From an uncultured Alphaproteobacteria bacterium (GTDB lineage: Bacteria; Pseudomonadota; Alphaproteobacteria; Rhizobiales; Aestuariivirgaceae), in contig CALMUW010000011.1 of the NCBI GenBank assembly GCA_937872985.1, positions 1 through 52,816 on the forward strand: a DNA stretch of 52,816 nt, read 5' to 3'. The notes under the pieces are model-generated. The model was given only the letters and a program-made list of their open reading frames with translations. It searched no databases and was not told where the DNA came from. Below are positions 31,701-43,520 of the stretch, in pieces (position 1 is the stretch's first letter; each line of letters begins with the position of its first letter). The translations under genes and the position numbers were made by a program.

Positions 31701-32567
31701 CTACATGCCGAAGCGGCCATGGGCATAATCCCAATAGAGCTGGCGGGCCTTGGCATAGACGGGGCCGGGCTGAAGATGGCGCTGCTCAATGCGGGTGATG
31801 GGTGTCACCTTGGCGTAATTGCCGGTGGTGAAAATCTCGTCCGCCTCGAGAAAGTCGGCCCAGCGCAGGGTCTTTTCCTCGACCGGCACTCCGGCACCGC
31901 GCAACAGCTTGATGACGCGCTGGCGGGTGATGCCGTTGAGGAAACAGCCATTGGGCACCGAAGTCATGGCCACACCGTCCTTCACCATCCAGATGTTGGA
32001 GGTGGCGAGTTCGGCGACATTGCCGGCGGGGTCGAGCATCACGGCATTGTCGAAGCCGCGCGTCTTGGCCTCGCGCACGGCGCGGCCCGCATTGGGATAG
32101 TGACCCGCCGCCTTGGCACCGGTGACGGCACATTCCGGCGAGGGCCGGCGGAAGGGCGAGAGGGTAATGGACCCGCCTGCCTCGGGCCGGGGAATCGGGG
32201 AATGATGGACCACGGCGGCAAAGCGCGTGGTGGCGGGATCGGGGTCAACGCCGCCGCCCGCCGCCCAGAACATGGGCCGGAGGTAAAGCTCGGTGCCCTT
32301 GGCGAACTTGCCCACGCCCTCGCGCAGAATGGCTTCAATGGCCTGCGCCGTAAGTGGCGGCTCAAGGCCCATGGCCCGGGCCGAGGTGACGGCGCGCTGG
32401 CAATGCAAGTCGAGGTCCGGCATCACCCCCTCGAAGGCGCGGGCACCGTCAAAAATGAGAGCGCCAAGCCAGGGGGCCTGATCCATGGTGCCAAGAAAGG
32501 GCACATTGCCTTCGTGCCATTGGCCATCGAGCCAGGTGATGGAGTGGCCTTCGCCGTGCTGTGACAT
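31701..32567 (-). CDS. ilvE: Branched-chain amino acid aminotransferase (fold type IV)
   Basis: This 288-residue PLP enzyme is of the class IV family. The PLP lysine is K152 in TGAKAAGHYPN. Other family features are GALIFDGARAFEGV near 35-48, LYLRPMFWAAGG, AELATSNIWMV, and GITRQRVIKL near 220. It should interconvert Leu, Ile and Val with their 2-keto acids; D-amino acid transaminase and ADC lyase belong to the same fold and cannot be fully excluded. The start is ATG 32567; longer frames run into the upstream hydrolase gene. A terminator of the upstream gene separates it from that gene. Confidence 0.85.
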   Translation of the reverse strand: MSQHGEGHSITWLDGQWHEGNVPFLGTMDQAPWLGALIFDGARAFEGVMPDLDLHCQRAVTSARAMGLEPPLTAQAIEAILREGVGKFAKGTELYLRPMFWAAGGGVDPDPATTRFAAVVHHSPIPRPEAGGSITLSPFRRPSPECAVTGAKAAGHYPNAGRAVREAKTRGFDNAVMLDPAGNVAELATSNIWMVKDGVAMTSVPNGCFLNGITRQRVIKLLRGAGVPVEEKTLRWADFLEADEIFTTGNYAKVTPITRIEQRHLQPGPVYAKARQLYWDYAHGRFGM

Positions 32568-32600
32568 GATGATTCTCGCTTCTCTCGCGTCCATGCCAAA

Positions 32601-32626
32601 ATAAAAAGGGCGCCGCAAGGGCGCCC
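32601..32626 (-). terminator. Intrinsic terminator of the SleB-type hydrolase gene
   Basis: On the minus strand, a 7-bp stem GGGCGCC/GGCGCCC (32626-32608, 5-nt loop) is followed by TTTTTAT. It lies 20 nt after the hydrolase stop codon and upstream of ilvE. Confidence 0.85.
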
Positions 32627-32646
32627 AACATGGCTGACCGGTCCGG

Positions 32647-33600
32647 TTACGAGTCGGAATAGAAAATGTGGGTGCCGATCTTGACCAGGCGGCGCAGGCT
32701 CTTGGCCCAGCGCGGCTTGACGTAATCGGCGTGGTAGTTGGTGGCGCGGGCCAAGGCACCGTTGTTGCCGTGACCGGCGATGGCCTTCTGGGCCACGCGC
32801 TTGGCATTGGCCCAGGCCCCGGCCTGGCGCACGTCGTCCGGCAGGCCGTCACAGGCGAAGGAGAACTGGCAGGAGTTGCGGCGGTTGGTGCCCTGGTAGA
32901 CGACGCCGCAAATGGTCTTGGGATAGTCCGGCGAGCGGGTGCGGTTCAGGATGACGCGGGCCACGGCAAGCTGACCCAGTTCGGATTCAGACCGGGCTTC
33001 GAAATAGATGGCGCGGGCCAGGCAGTTTTCTTCCGCCAGGCGAATGCGGCGCTGGGCCGTCACCCGCTTCTTCTCTTCCGGGTTGAGGCTGGCGAGTTGC
33101 ACCGGCTTGGAGGCGGGCGGCGCGGCGACCAGCCGCTTGGCGGCAGGCGCCTGGGTGTCGGTCTTCAGGTTCACGGCGGCGGGCTCAATGTTCACCACCT
33201 TGAGCTTGGCCGGCTTGGGCCGCACCACGGCCACGGGCGCCACCGGCGGCTCGGGAATATCGAGGTTGCCCTTGCCCATGGCCACCACCTGCTGGGCTTC
33301 CAGAACCCGCAGGTTGACGATATCCATGGTCTCACCCTCGGGCAGAAGCGAGCCCTTGGTCAGGATCATGGAGCTGGGGGCCACCAGCACCGGCGCATCT
33401 TCCGGCGCGGCATTATGGGCGATGGCGTTCTGGCCCATGTAGTGACCGGCAAAGGCAAAGGCGGCAATGAGCATGACCCCGCCAAAGAGGAAGGGGCCAT
33501 ATTCGCTGGCGATATCCCGGCGGCGGGGAGAACTGCGGCGCATGGGTTGCGGGGGCAGGTCCAGCCAATCGTCGTCATAGGGATAGGGTGAATGCGTCAA
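32647..33600 (-). CDS. Membrane-anchored SleB-type cell wall hydrolase
   Basis: This 317-residue protein has a short basic cytoplasmic N-terminus and one membrane segment near residues 35-55. A Pro/Ala-rich linker (about 60-185) is followed by a C-terminal Hydrolase_2 (SleB/CwlJ) domain: ENCLARAIYFEARSESELGQ with the catalytic Glu region, then AVARVILNRTRSPDYPKTICGVVYQG and CQFSFACDG. It probably cleaves peptidoglycan in the periplasm. Start TTG 33600 is chosen because AGGAAA lies 8 nt upstream and no ATG precedes the membrane segment suitably. CtrA-like boxes lie upstream, which would fit cell-cycle control. A clear terminator follows. Confidence 0.87.
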   Translation of the reverse strand: MTHSPYPYDDDWLDLPPQPMRRSSPRRRDIASEYGPFLFGGVMLIAAFAFAGHYMGQNAIAHNAAPEDAPVLVAPSSMILTKGSLLPEGETMDIVNLRVLEAQQVVAMGKGNLDIPEPPVAPVAVVRPKPAKLKVVNIEPAAVNLKTDTQAPAAKRLVAAPPASKPVQLASLNPEEKKRVTAQRRIRLAEENCLARAIYFEARSESELGQLAVARVILNRTRSPDYPKTICGVVYQGTNRRNSCQFSFACDGLPDDVRQAGAWANAKRVAQKAIAGHGNNGALARATNYHADYVKPRWAKSLRRLVKIGTHIFYSDS

Positions 33601-33668
33601 TGAACCGGTTTCCTGTCAAAGATCACAGAAGCGCCTGTTATGCGTGCGCCAGCATAGCTCTCAGGCGT

Positions 33669-33686
33669 TTAACATAGGTTAACCAT
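33669..33686. promoter_or_regulatory. Candidate CtrA-type motif upstream of the cell wall hydrolase
   Basis: TTAA (33669-33672) and TTAACCAT (33679-33686) lie about 70-85 nt upstream of the hydrolase start. The 8-mer TTAACCAT is a reported CtrA motif in rhizobia. The two TTAA boxes are 6 nt apart rather than the classical 7, so only the 8-mer fits a consensus. Confidence 0.35.
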
Positions 33687-33708
33687 GTCGGCAACCCAAG
33701 GCCGCCTG

Positions 33709-33753
33709 AAAACGGCCCGTTAACCACCACAATTGCGGCACGGTTAACGGGCC
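33709..33753 (-). terminator. Probable terminator of ppdK
   Basis: Arms GGCCCGTTAACC (33714-33725) and GGTTAACGGGCC (33742-33753) form a perfect 12-bp stem with a 16-nt loop. On the minus strand it is followed by GTTTTC, and it starts 5 nt after the ppdK stop codon. The T-run is short (four), so efficiency is uncertain. Confidence 0.7.
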
Positions 33754-33757
33754 TCGC

Positions 33758-36442
<2,685 letters not shown>

Positions 36443-36572
36443 GACTCACTCCGTTGTTGCATCGCAGCAAAGACCCGGAAAGAGATGGGGTCAAGTGCCG
36501 ATCCGGCACTTACGATGCGTTCATTAGCAACGGACTATATACCCGTCGCGTGAGTCCCGGAACGGGTGTGAA

Positions 36573-38648
36573 TCAACCCTCGATTTTCGAGAAGTCGGCC
36601 ACTTCCGCGGTGGCTTCCCGGATGCGGTTCAACAGCTTCAGCCGGTTTTCGCGGAAGGAGGGGTCGTCGGCGTTGACCGTCACCTGATCGAAAAAGGCAT
36701 CGACCGCCGGCCTGAGCTTGGCCAGCGCCTTCATGGCGGCCTCGAAGTCTTCCGCCGCGATGGCCTTGTGGGTCTGGGCGGCGGCGGCGTTGATGGCCGT
36801 GAACAGCGTCTTCTCCTCGCCCTGGATGAGCAGGTTCTGCTGCGGCAGGCCGTTGTAGGTCTTGCCGTCCTTCTTTTCCTCGATGCGGAGAATGTTGGCG
36901 GCGCGCTTCACCCCGGCCAGCAGGTTCTTGCCATCGTCACTGGCGAGGAAGTTGGACAGGGCATCCACGCGCTTCACGATCATCAGCAGGTCATCCTGAT
37001 TGCCGAGCGAGAACACGGCATCGATGAGATCGTGGCGCGCCCCCTGATCGCGCAGATAGACCTTCAGGCGGTCGGCGAAGAAGGCGAGGAGATCAGCAGC
37101 GGAGAAGCCGCCGGCGAAGTCCGCACCGCGCTGGGCGTCATGGAGTTTTGCCCCCTCCGTGAAGGTGGCCAACAACGGCAGGCGCAGATTGTTTTCGATG
37201 AGAATGCGGATGACGCCGAGGGCGGCACGGCGCAACGCGTAGGGATCCTTCGAGCCCGTGGGCTTTTCGTCAATGGCCCAGAAGCCCACCAGCGTGTCGA
37301 GTTTTTCAGCCAGCGCGGCGGCGATCGCCACGGGTTCGGACGGCACCCGGTCAGACGGGCCTTGCGGCTTATAATGATCCTGAAGCGCCTGGGCGACATC
37401 GGCGGCATAGCCTTCGGCGGCGGCGTAGTATCTGCCCATGAGGCCCTGAAGCTCGGGGAATTCCTCGACCACGCCGGTCTTGAGGTCGGCCTTGGCCAGG
37501 CGCGCGGCCAGCACCGCCGCCTTCTCGTCGGCCTTGACCGGCTTGGCCAGAAGCCTGGCCCAGTCCTGAAGCCGCGCCACGCGCTCCCCCTGTGATCCGA
37601 GCCTGGCATGGAAGGTCACGTTGTCCAGTTTCGGCAGCAGGTCTTCCAGCCTGGTCTTGCGGTCCTGGTCCCAGAAGAACTTGGCGTCCGACAGGCGCGC
37701 GGCGATGACCTTGTTGTTGCCGGCCACGATGGTCTTGCCGCCGTCCGCCGCCACCATGTTGGAGACGAGGAGATAGCGGTTCGCCAGCCTGCCGGTCTTG
37801 CCGTCGCGCAGGGCGAAACACTTCTGATGGTTCTTGATGGAGGTGATGATGACCTCCGGCGGCACGCCGAGGAAGGCCTCATCGAAGGACCCCATGAGCA
37901 CGGTTGGCCATTCCACCAGCCCGGCGGTTTCCTTGAGCAGGGCCTCGTCCTCGATCAGTTCCAGCCCCTGTGCGAAGGCAAGGTTCCTGGCCTCGGTGCG
38001 GATCATCTCGGCGCGCGCATTGGCATCGACCATGACCTTGGCGGCATGAAGCTTCTGGGCATAGTCCTCGAAGCGGCGGGCGGTGATTTCACCGGCGCTG
38101 AGGAAACGGTGGCCGCGCGTGACATTGCCGCTTTCGATGCCGTCGACCGCGAAGGGCACCACCGCGCCATCGAAGGTGCAGAGAATGGAATGCAGGGGCC
38201 GCACCCAGCGCAAGGCGCCCGAGCCCCAGCGCATGGACTTGGGCCAGGGGAACTTGCGGATCACCTCCGGCACCAGTCCGGCGATGATGTCAGGGGCGGG
38301 GCGACCCGCCTTCCTGATGACCGCGATATAGACCTTGCCCTTCTTGTCGTCCTGCACGGCAAGGTCGGCGAGCGTGAGGCCCGTCGATTTCAGAAAGCCG
38401 TCGATGGCGGGCTGGGGCGCATCGACGCGCGGCCCCTTGCGCTCCTCGCGCACGTCGGCGGCCTTGTCGTTCAGGCCCTCGACCGAGAGGACGAGGCGGC
38501 GCGGCGTGGCGTGGACCTGCGCGCCCTCATAGGTGAGGCCTGCTTCCACCAGGCCATTGGTGATGAGGGCTTTGAGATCCTCCGCCGCCTTCACCTGCAT
38601 GCGGGCGGGAATTTCCTCGGAGAAGAGTTCGAGCAGAAGTTCAGCCAT
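36573..38648 (-). CDS. glyS: Glycyl-tRNA synthetase beta subunit
   Basis: This 691-residue beta subunit of the alpha2beta2 glycyl-tRNA synthetase handles tRNA binding. It begins [18 protein letters not shown], as is typical, and contains [30 protein letters not shown] and, near the C-terminus, [24 protein letters not shown]. The start is ATG 38648, whose A is shared with the glyQ stop (TGATG), so translation is coupled. A longer frame to 38798 would run through glyQ and is rejected. Confidence 0.96.
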   Translation of the reverse strand: MAELLLELFSEEIPARMQVKAAEDLKALITNGLVEAGLTYEGAQVHATPRRLVLSVEGLNDKAADVREERKGPRVDAPQPAIDGFLKSTGLTLADLAVQDDKKGKVYIAVIRKAGRPAPDIIAGLVPEVIRKFPWPKSMRWGSGALRWVRPLHSILCTFDGAVVPFAVDGIESGNVTRGHRFLSAGEITARRFEDYAQKLHAAKVMVDANARAEMIRTEARNLAFAQGLELIEDEALLKETAGLVEWPTVLMGSFDEAFLGVPPEVIITSIKNHQKCFALRDGKTGRLANRYLLVSNMVAADGGKTIVAGNNKVIAARLSDAKFFWDQDRKTRLEDLLPKLDNVTFHARLGSQGERVARLQDWARLLAKPVKADEKAAVLAARLAKADLKTGVVEEFPELQGLMGRYYAAAEGYAADVAQALQDHYKPQGPSDRVPSEPVAIAAALAEKLDTLVGFWAIDEKPTGSKDPYALRRAALGVIRILIENNLRLPLLATFTEGAKLHDAQRGADFAGGFSAADLLAFFADRLKVYLRDQGARHDLIDAVFSLGNQDDLLMIVKRVDALSNFLASDDGKNLLAGVKRAANILRIEEKKDGKTYNGLPQQNLLIQGEEKTLFTAINAAAAQTHKAIAAEDFEAAMKALAKLRPAVDAFFDQVTVNADDPSFRENRLKLLNRIREATAEVADFSKIEG

Positions 38649-39559
38649 CACACCGCTCCACCGCCTGCCGTCTTGCTCCAGGCCAGGCAACAGCCCTTGG
38701 CCAGTTCGCGCACGCGCAGGATATAGGCCTGGCGCTCGGTCACCGAGATGACGCCGCGCGCATCCAGGAGGTTGAAGGCGTGCGACGCCTTGATGCACTG
38801 GTCATAGGCGGGCAGGGCCAGGTGGTGACGGCCCTCCGTCTCGCCCGCCTGCAACAGGGCGGCACATTCCTTCTCGGCGTCCTTGAAGTGCTGAAACAGG
38901 ATTCCGGTGTCGGCATGCTCGAAGTTGAAGCGGGAATATTCCTGTTCGGCCTGAAGGAAGACATCGCCATAGGTGATGCCGCCCTGCCCTTCCGGTCTGC
39001 CGTTGAAGTTCAAGTCATAGACATTGTCGACGCCCTGCACATACATGGCCAGCCGCTCCAGCCCATAGGTCAGCTCGCCGGAAACGGGATTGCAATCAAG
39101 CCCGCCGACCTGCTGGAAGTAGGTGAACTGCGACACTTCCATGCCGTCGCACCAGACTTCCCAGCCCAGGCCCCAGGCGCCCAAGGTGGGGCTTTCCCAG
39201 TCGTCCTCGACAAAGCGGATGTCGTGCAGCGTGTGGTCGATGCCGATGGCCGCGAGCGAACCGAGGTATAGCTCCTGCAGGTTGGGCGGCGACGGCTTGA
39301 TGATGACCTGATACTGGTAATAGTGCTGCAGGCGGTTGGGGTTCTCGCCATAGCGCCCGTCCTTGGGGCGGCGCGAGGGCTGGACATAGGCGGCAGCCCA
39401 GGGCCTTGGCCCCACCGAGCGCAGCGTTGTGGCGGGGTGAAAGGTGCCCGCGCCCACTTCCATGTCATAGGGCTGAAGAATGACACAGCCCTTTTCACCC
39501 CAGTAATTGTGGAGCGTGAGGATCAGGTCCTGAAAGGATTTTGTCGGGTGCAGCGTCAT
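38648..39559 (-). CDS. glyQ: Glycyl-tRNA synthetase alpha subunit
   Basis: This 303-residue catalytic subunit is of the class II tetrameric GlyRS. Family sequence throughout: [68 protein letters not shown] and [20 protein letters not shown] 39559 is preferred over an in-frame GTG at 39571, because AGGGTG lies 9 nt upstream of the ATG. It is coupled to glyS by a 1-nt overlap. The S49 protease gene is 80 nt upstream. Confidence 0.96.
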   Translation of the reverse strand: MTLHPTKSFQDLILTLHNYWGEKGCVILQPYDMEVGAGTFHPATTLRSVGPRPWAAAYVQPSRRPKDGRYGENPNRLQHYYQYQVIIKPSPPNLQELYLGSLAAIGIDHTLHDIRFVEDDWESPTLGAWGLGWEVWCDGMEVSQFTYFQQVGGLDCNPVSGELTYGLERLAMYVQGVDNVYDLNFNGRPEGQGGITYGDVFLQAEQEYSRFNFEHADTGILFQHFKDAEKECAALLQAGETEGRHHLALPAYDQCIKASHAFNLLDARGVISVTERQAYILRVRELAKGCCLAWSKTAGGGAV

Positions 39560-39620
39560 GGTGCGGCGCACCCTAGAGCAAAACGGCGGGCGGTGGAATC
39601 GTCAATTTGGCGCGCGGCTT

Positions 39621-39631
39621 AGAGCGGTTTG
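39621..39631. repeat. Copy of the AGAGCGGTTTG motif
   Basis: AGAGCGGTTTG is identical over 11 nt to 1064-1074, the left part of hairpin I of repeat copy 1. It lies in the glyQ-S49 protease gap and nearly pairs with AAACGGCTC at the 3' end of the protease gene (8 of 9). Confidence 0.35.
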
Positions 39632-39639
39632 AGGCCCGG

Positions 39640-40476
39640 TCAGAGGCCGAAACGGCTCCACAGGGCGCGCACCTCCAGGGCCTGCAGGGCAGCGTCCGCC
39701 ACCTCGCCCGAGGCACCAAGGCCAAGGCGCCGCAGGCTCAGGCCCTGGGCCGGTTCGACGGGCTTCAGCGTCATGTCCTTGCCATAGCGGGCGCGCAGCA
39801 CCTCCGCCATGTGGCCGAGGCCGTCGATGAGGCCCAGGTCCAGCGCGCGTTGCCCGGACCAGAAGGCCCCGGAGAAAAGTTCGGCCTCCTCGCCCTTGAG
39901 TTTGCCGGCCCGGCGCTCGCGCACATGGGCCTTGAACACGGCATGGGCGTCCTCCTGCAGGGCCGTCAGGCGCGCCACGTCCTCGGGCTTTTCGGGTTCG
40001 AAGGGATCGAGGATGGATTTTGCTTCGCCGGCGGTGTGGATGCGCCGTTCGATGCCCAGCTTGGCAATGGCCTCCTGAAAGCCGAAGCTGGCGGAGATGA
40101 CGCCGATGGAACCGACGATGGACATGGAGTCGGCATGGATTTCATCCGCCGCCGAGGCCAGCCAATAGCCGCCGGAGGCCGCCACGTCCTCGCAGAAGGC
40201 ATACACCCGCACGCCATGTTCGGCGGCAAGCTGCCGGATGCGCCGGGCGATCATGGCTGACTGCACCGCCGAGCCGCCGGGCGAATTGATGGCGAGGGCC
40301 ACGGCGGGCACACCCTTTTTGAAGGCGCGGATGAGCAGAGGGTCCACCGCCTTGAAGGTGATGGCCGGGCGCAGGGGCGAGCCCACGCCGATGGCGCCAT
40401 GCAGGCGGATCAGGGGAATGGTCGGCGCATTCTTGCGAAAGCGTGCGGGGAGAAGGGCCTTGAGTTTGCTCAGCAT
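39640..40476 (-). CDS. S49-family (SppA/SohB-like) serine protease
   Basis: This 278-residue S49 peptidase is of the short, single-domain type. The catalytic dyad is visible as Ser101 in VAASGGYWLAS and Lys153 in GEAKSILDPFEP; the INSPGGSA turn is at 64-70. It lacks an obvious signal peptide or strong membrane segment (the N-terminus is MLSKLKALLPARFRK), unlike SppA and SohB, so it may be cytoplasmic or peripheral. It probably cleaves signal peptide remnants or small membrane proteins; this is family inference. Its 157-nt upstream gap holds repeat copy 2. Confidence 0.88.
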   Translation of the reverse strand: MLSKLKALLPARFRKNAPTIPLIRLHGAIGVGSPLRPAITFKAVDPLLIRAFKKGVPAVALAINSPGGSAVQSAMIARRIRQLAAEHGVRVYAFCEDVAASGGYWLASAADEIHADSMSIVGSIGVISASFGFQEAIAKLGIERRIHTAGEAKSILDPFEPEKPEDVARLTALQEDAHAVFKAHVRERRAGKLKGEEAELFSGAFWSGQRALDLGLIDGLGHMAEVLRARYGKDMTLKPVEPAQGLSLRRLGLGASGEVADAALQALEVRALWSRFGL

Positions 40477-40488
40477 GATGGCTCCCTA

Positions 40489-40599
40489 GCGCAACGGACG
40501 ATCAAATCGAAACGATTTGAGAGAAAAAAGTTGCGCCAACATATTGATTTTCGAGCAACTTGTCGGCGGCAGTTGATTCCAACTGACCGCCGGTTGCTC
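40489..40599. repeat. Composite two-hairpin intergenic element, copy 2
   Basis: Hairpin I (40489-40536) has outer arms GCGCAAC/GTTGCGC and inner arms TCAAATCG (40502-40509)/CGATTTGA (40513-40520). A 16-nt linker containing TATTG follows. Hairpin II (40553-40599, 47 nt) has terminal arms GAGCAAC/GTTGCTC, a left bulge TTGT, and inner arms CGGCGG...AGTTG/CAACT...CCGCCG with a 4-nt loop. The length, terminal arms and left bulge match copy 1, while the inner stems differ in sequence yet still pair. It lies between two minus-strand genes. Confidence 0.65.
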
Positions 40600-40633
40600 T
40601 AGATGGGAAGCCGGGCCGCCGGGCGCAAGGGGA

Positions 40634-41452
40634 TCAGCGCAGCCGCCAGGCCATGCCGTCGCGCAGGACGGCGTTGGCGTCTGCCGTGAACTGGGCGTCA
40701 TCGCCGTGGAGCATGAGGCCGGGCAGAAGCTGCAAGGGGGCCTTGGAGCCCTTGACGCCCTGGATGATGATGCGCGAGGCCGCCGTGCCGGAACGGGCAT
40801 AAAGGGGCGCAATGCGGATGTCGCCGAAGCGGTCTTCCATGGAGGCCAGAAGCTTGCCCAGCGAATCGGGCCGGTGAATGAGGGTGACCGTGCCGCGCAG
40901 ACCGACCATGGCGTGCATGACCTTGATCCAGAGGTCAAGATCATCTGGGCCGAAGGCATGGGCCTGGGCCTTCAGCAAAACCGGCGACGGCGTGACCTTG
41001 CCTTCCTCATAATAGGGCGGATTGGCGAAGGCGTGATTGAAGCTGCCGTGTTCCGGCATGTTGACGAGGTCGCGGCGCAGCGCGTCCTTCACATCGTGAT
41101 GCATGACGCGCAACTGGGCGGCAAAGCCGTTGCGCTTGGCGTTTTCCTCGCACAGCATGGCATAGCGCGAGGTGATCTCCATGCCCAGAACCTGGATGGC
41201 GGGATTGCGCGCGATGAGGCAAAGGGAGGCCACGCCCGCGCCCACGCCCGCCTCAAACACGGTTTCGCCGGGCTGGGCCGGAATGGACGAGGCGAGGAAA
41301 ACCGCATCGATGCCGGCGCGATAGCCCTTCTCCGGCTGCAAAATGCTCAGCCGCCCACCGAGGAAGGAATCCTCCGTGAGTGTTGCCGGAACGGCAGCAG
41401 GCGCGGGTTGCGGGACCGCTGCGCCTGGATTGGTCTGGGCCGCGAATTGCAT
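40634..41452 (-). CDS. TrmN6-type tRNA (adenine-N6) methyltransferase
   Basis: This 272-residue SAM-dependent methyltransferase has motif I VFEAGVGAGVASL near 65-77 and the N6-adenine motif NPPYY near 140. The family lead-in LGGRLSILQPEKGYRAGIDAVFLA also matches TrmN6/YfiC proteins, which methylate A37 of tRNA-Val. The N-terminal ~25 residues are Ala/Pro-rich and variable. ATG 41452 is preferred over the adjacent GTG 41455. It is divergent from the polyprenyl synthase gene, with a CtrA-like palindrome between them. Confidence 0.87.
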   Translation of the reverse strand: MQFAAQTNPGAAVPQPAPAAVPATLTEDSFLGGRLSILQPEKGYRAGIDAVFLASSIPAQPGETVFEAGVGAGVASLCLIARNPAIQVLGMEITSRYAMLCEENAKRNGFAAQLRVMHHDVKDALRRDLVNMPEHGSFNHAFANPPYYEEGKVTPSPVLLKAQAHAFGPDDLDLWIKVMHAMVGLRGTVTLIHRPDSLGKLLASMEDRFGDIRIAPLYARSGTAASRIIIQGVKGSKAPLQLLPGLMLHGDDAQFTADANAVLRDGMAWRLR

Positions 41453-41464
41453 CACAGGCTATCC

Positions 41465-41482
41465 TTAACCATCGATGGTTAG
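41465..41482. promoter_or_regulatory. 16-bp palindrome with opposed CtrA-like half-sites
   Basis: TAACCATCGATGGTTA (41466-41481) is a perfect 16-bp palindrome. Its left side is the full 8-mer TTAACCAT (41465-41472), and the right side is its mirror with one mismatch. It lies 13 nt upstream of the TrmN6-type gene and about 140 nt upstream of the polyprenyl synthase. It suits a dimeric regulator; CtrA is only one candidate. Confidence 0.4.
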
Positions 41483-41620
41483 CGACACGTTACCAGCGGG
41501 GACAGCGGGTCCCAAGCGTTAACCGCCCTTTACCGGCCCAGGTTGCAGGCGCCCGGTGCGGGCCTTGCCGTTCACGGGCAAAAGCCTCTATCCTGTGGCA
41601 AAGTGTTAACGCCGGGTGTG

Positions 41621-42643
41621 ATGATGGGTGTGGTGGTTCCCTTCGAGGGTGGTCAGGACAAGCCGGGAGCCAGCATCGACACGCTGGTGCGGCTGGTGAC
41701 GGCCGACATGGCTCTGGTGAACGAGGCCATTTTGGAAAAGGCCCAGAGCCATGTGGAACTGATCCCCGAACTGGCCGGCCATCTCATCAATTCCGGCGGC
41801 AAGCGCATTCGCCCGATGCTGACGCTGGCGGCCGCGCGCATGTGCGGCTACGCCGGGCCGCACCACATCCGCCTCGCCACGGCGGTGGAATTCATGCACA
41901 CGGCCACCCTGCTCCATGATGACGTGGTGGACGAAAGCGACCTCCGGCGCGGCAAGCAGGCGGCGCGGGTCATCTGGGGCAATCAGGCCTCGGTGCTGGT
42001 GGGTGACTATCTCCTGGGCCAGGCCTTCAAGATGATGGTGGACACGGGTTCGCTGGAATCGCTCCGCATTCTGGCCAATGCCGCCGCCGTCATCGCCGAA
42101 GGCGAGGTGTTGCAGCTTTCCGTGTCGCAGGATACCTCCACCACGGAAGATTCCTATCTCAAGGTGGTGGGCGCCAAGACGGCGGCCCTGTTCTCGGCGG
42201 CGGCGGAAGTGGGCGCGGTGGTGGCAAACCGGCCCAAGACCGAACAGGCGGCACTCGAGTCCTATGGCCGCAACCTCGGCATCGCCTTCCAGCTGGTCGA
42301 TGATGCGCTCGATTATTCCGGCAAGCAGGCGCTGCTGGGCAAGGGCGTGGGCGATGATTTCCGCGAGCGCAAGATCACCCTGCCGGTGGTGCTGTCCTTC
42401 CGCCGCGGCAATGCCGATGAGCGGCTGTTCTGGAAGCGCACGCTGGAAGAGGGCAAGCAGGAGGACGGCGACCTTGCCCATGCCCAGAAGCTGATCGAGC
42501 GTCACCGCGCCATCGAGGACACCATCGACCGCGCCACCCACTATGGCGACATCGCGCGCGATGCCCTGGCCATCTTCCCGGACGGCGCATGGAAGGCCGC
42601 CCTGTCGGAGGCCGTCGATTTCTGCATTTCCCGGGCCTATTGA
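41621..42643 (+). CDS. Polyprenyl diphosphate synthase (ubiquinone side-chain type)
   Basis: This 340-residue trans-prenyltransferase adds isopentenyl units to make the ubiquinone tail. The first Asp-rich motif is HDDVVDESD (D100, D101, D104) and the second FQLVDDALDY (D227, D228, D231); GGKRIRP is at 59-65. The residues before the first motif (FMHTATLL) are small, which favours long chains such as octa- to decaprenyl. The start is ATG 41621 or 41624; frames reaching further upstream cross the intergenic palindrome region. It ends 4 nt from the convergent ispE gene, so both branches of isoprenoid metabolism sit side by side. Confidence 0.9.
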   Translation: MMGVVVPFEGGQDKPGASIDTLVRLVTADMALVNEAILEKAQSHVELIPELAGHLINSGGKRIRPMLTLAAARMCGYAGPHHIRLATAVEFMHTATLLHDDVVDESDLRRGKQAARVIWGNQASVLVGDYLLGQAFKMMVDTGSLESLRILANAAAVIAEGEVLQLSVSQDTSTTEDSYLKVVGAKTAALFSAAAEVGAVVANRPKTEQAALESYGRNLGIAFQLVDDALDYSGKQALLGKGVGDDFRERKITLPVVLSFRRGNADERLFWKRTLEEGKQEDGDLAHAQKLIERHRAIEDTIDRATHYGDIARDALAIFPDGAWKAALSEAVDFCISRAY

Positions 42644-42647
42644 GCCT

Positions 42648-43520
42648 TCAGGCGAGGGTTGCGGCGGCGACCCACCACTGCGGGTGACTGTGGCGCAGGC
42701 GCGAGGCCGCCTGTTCCGCCGCAGCCAGAGACGGCGCGAGGCCGAAGCAGGTGGCGCCCGAACCCGACATGGCAACGCGGCTGAAATCCCCGGCCTGACG
42801 CAGGGAGGCCAGCACTTCAGCGATGACCGGAACCACGGTGCAGGCGGGTGCTTCCAGATCATTGCGCCAGTGCGCGGGATCCTCCGCGGCAATGGCGCCG
42901 GCACCGGTCTGGCCGGGGGCAAGGCCCAGGGCCTGGAACACCGCCGCCGTGGCCAGGGGCTGCATGGGATTGGCGAGAACGATGGCCGGCGGCAGAGACA
43001 TCGTCAGTGGGCTGATGGTTTCGCCAATGCCGGTCATGCGGCAGGCCCGATCCCGGAGGCAGACCGGCACATCGGCCCCCAGCGCCAGGGCGGCGCGGGC
43101 CACATCTTCCCGCAGCGCCGGATGATCGGCAGCCAGCCCGGCGAGATGCAGAAAACCGCGCAGCGCCGCTGCCGCATCGCCGGAACCACCGCCGATGCCG
43201 GAGGCCACCGGCAGGTTCTTGGTGAGAGCCACAGCCACGCCGGGAAGCTTGCGGCCGTGGCGCGCCGTCAGATCACGCGCGGCGTCATGGGCCCTGGCGA
43301 TGATGTTGTCGATGATGTTGTCATGGCCCGACAGACCGGCGGCGAAGGGTCCCTGCACCGACAAGGTGAAGTCGCGCGCCAGGGTAAAATCGAGGCGATC
43401 CCCCACCGCGGCAAAGGCGACGATGGAATCCAGTTCATGGTAGCCATCGGCCCGGCGGCCCAGCACCTGCAGCGCCAGGTTGACCTTGGCGCGCGTGGTC
43501 AGGCTGAGGGGTGCGACCAT
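42648..43520 (-). CDS. ispE: 4-diphosphocytidyl-2-C-methyl-D-erythritol kinase
   Basis: This 290-residue GHMP kinase catalyses the fourth step of the MEP pathway. The N-terminal TTRAKVNLALQVLGRRADGYHELDSIV is diagnostic, and the ATP loop PVASGIGGGSGDAAAALRGF lies near 100-118. The C-terminal MSGSGATCFGL is also present. The start is ATG 43520, sharing its A with the stop of the TPR gene (TGATG), so the two are translationally coupled. It supplies precursors for the polyprenyl synthase encoded on the opposite strand. Confidence 0.95.
   Translation of the reverse strand: MVAPLSLTTRAKVNLALQVLGRRADGYHELDSIVAFAAVGDRLDFTLARDFTLSVQGPFAAGLSGHDNIIDNIIARAHDAARDLTARHGRKLPGVAVALTKNLPVASGIGGGSGDAAAALRGFLHLAGLAADHPALREDVARAALALGADVPVCLRDRACRMTGIGETISPLTMSLPPAIVLANPMQPLATAAVFQALGLAPGQTGAGAIAAEDPAHWRNDLEAPACTVVPVIAEVLASLRQAGDFSRVAMSGSGATCFGLAPSLAAAEQAASRLRHSHPQWWVAAATLA

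Noticed and set aside
33714..33753. GTTAACC repeats after ppdK considered as CtrA sites
   Set aside because: They form the two arms of one perfect 12-bp stem directly after the ppdK stop and are better explained as a terminator.
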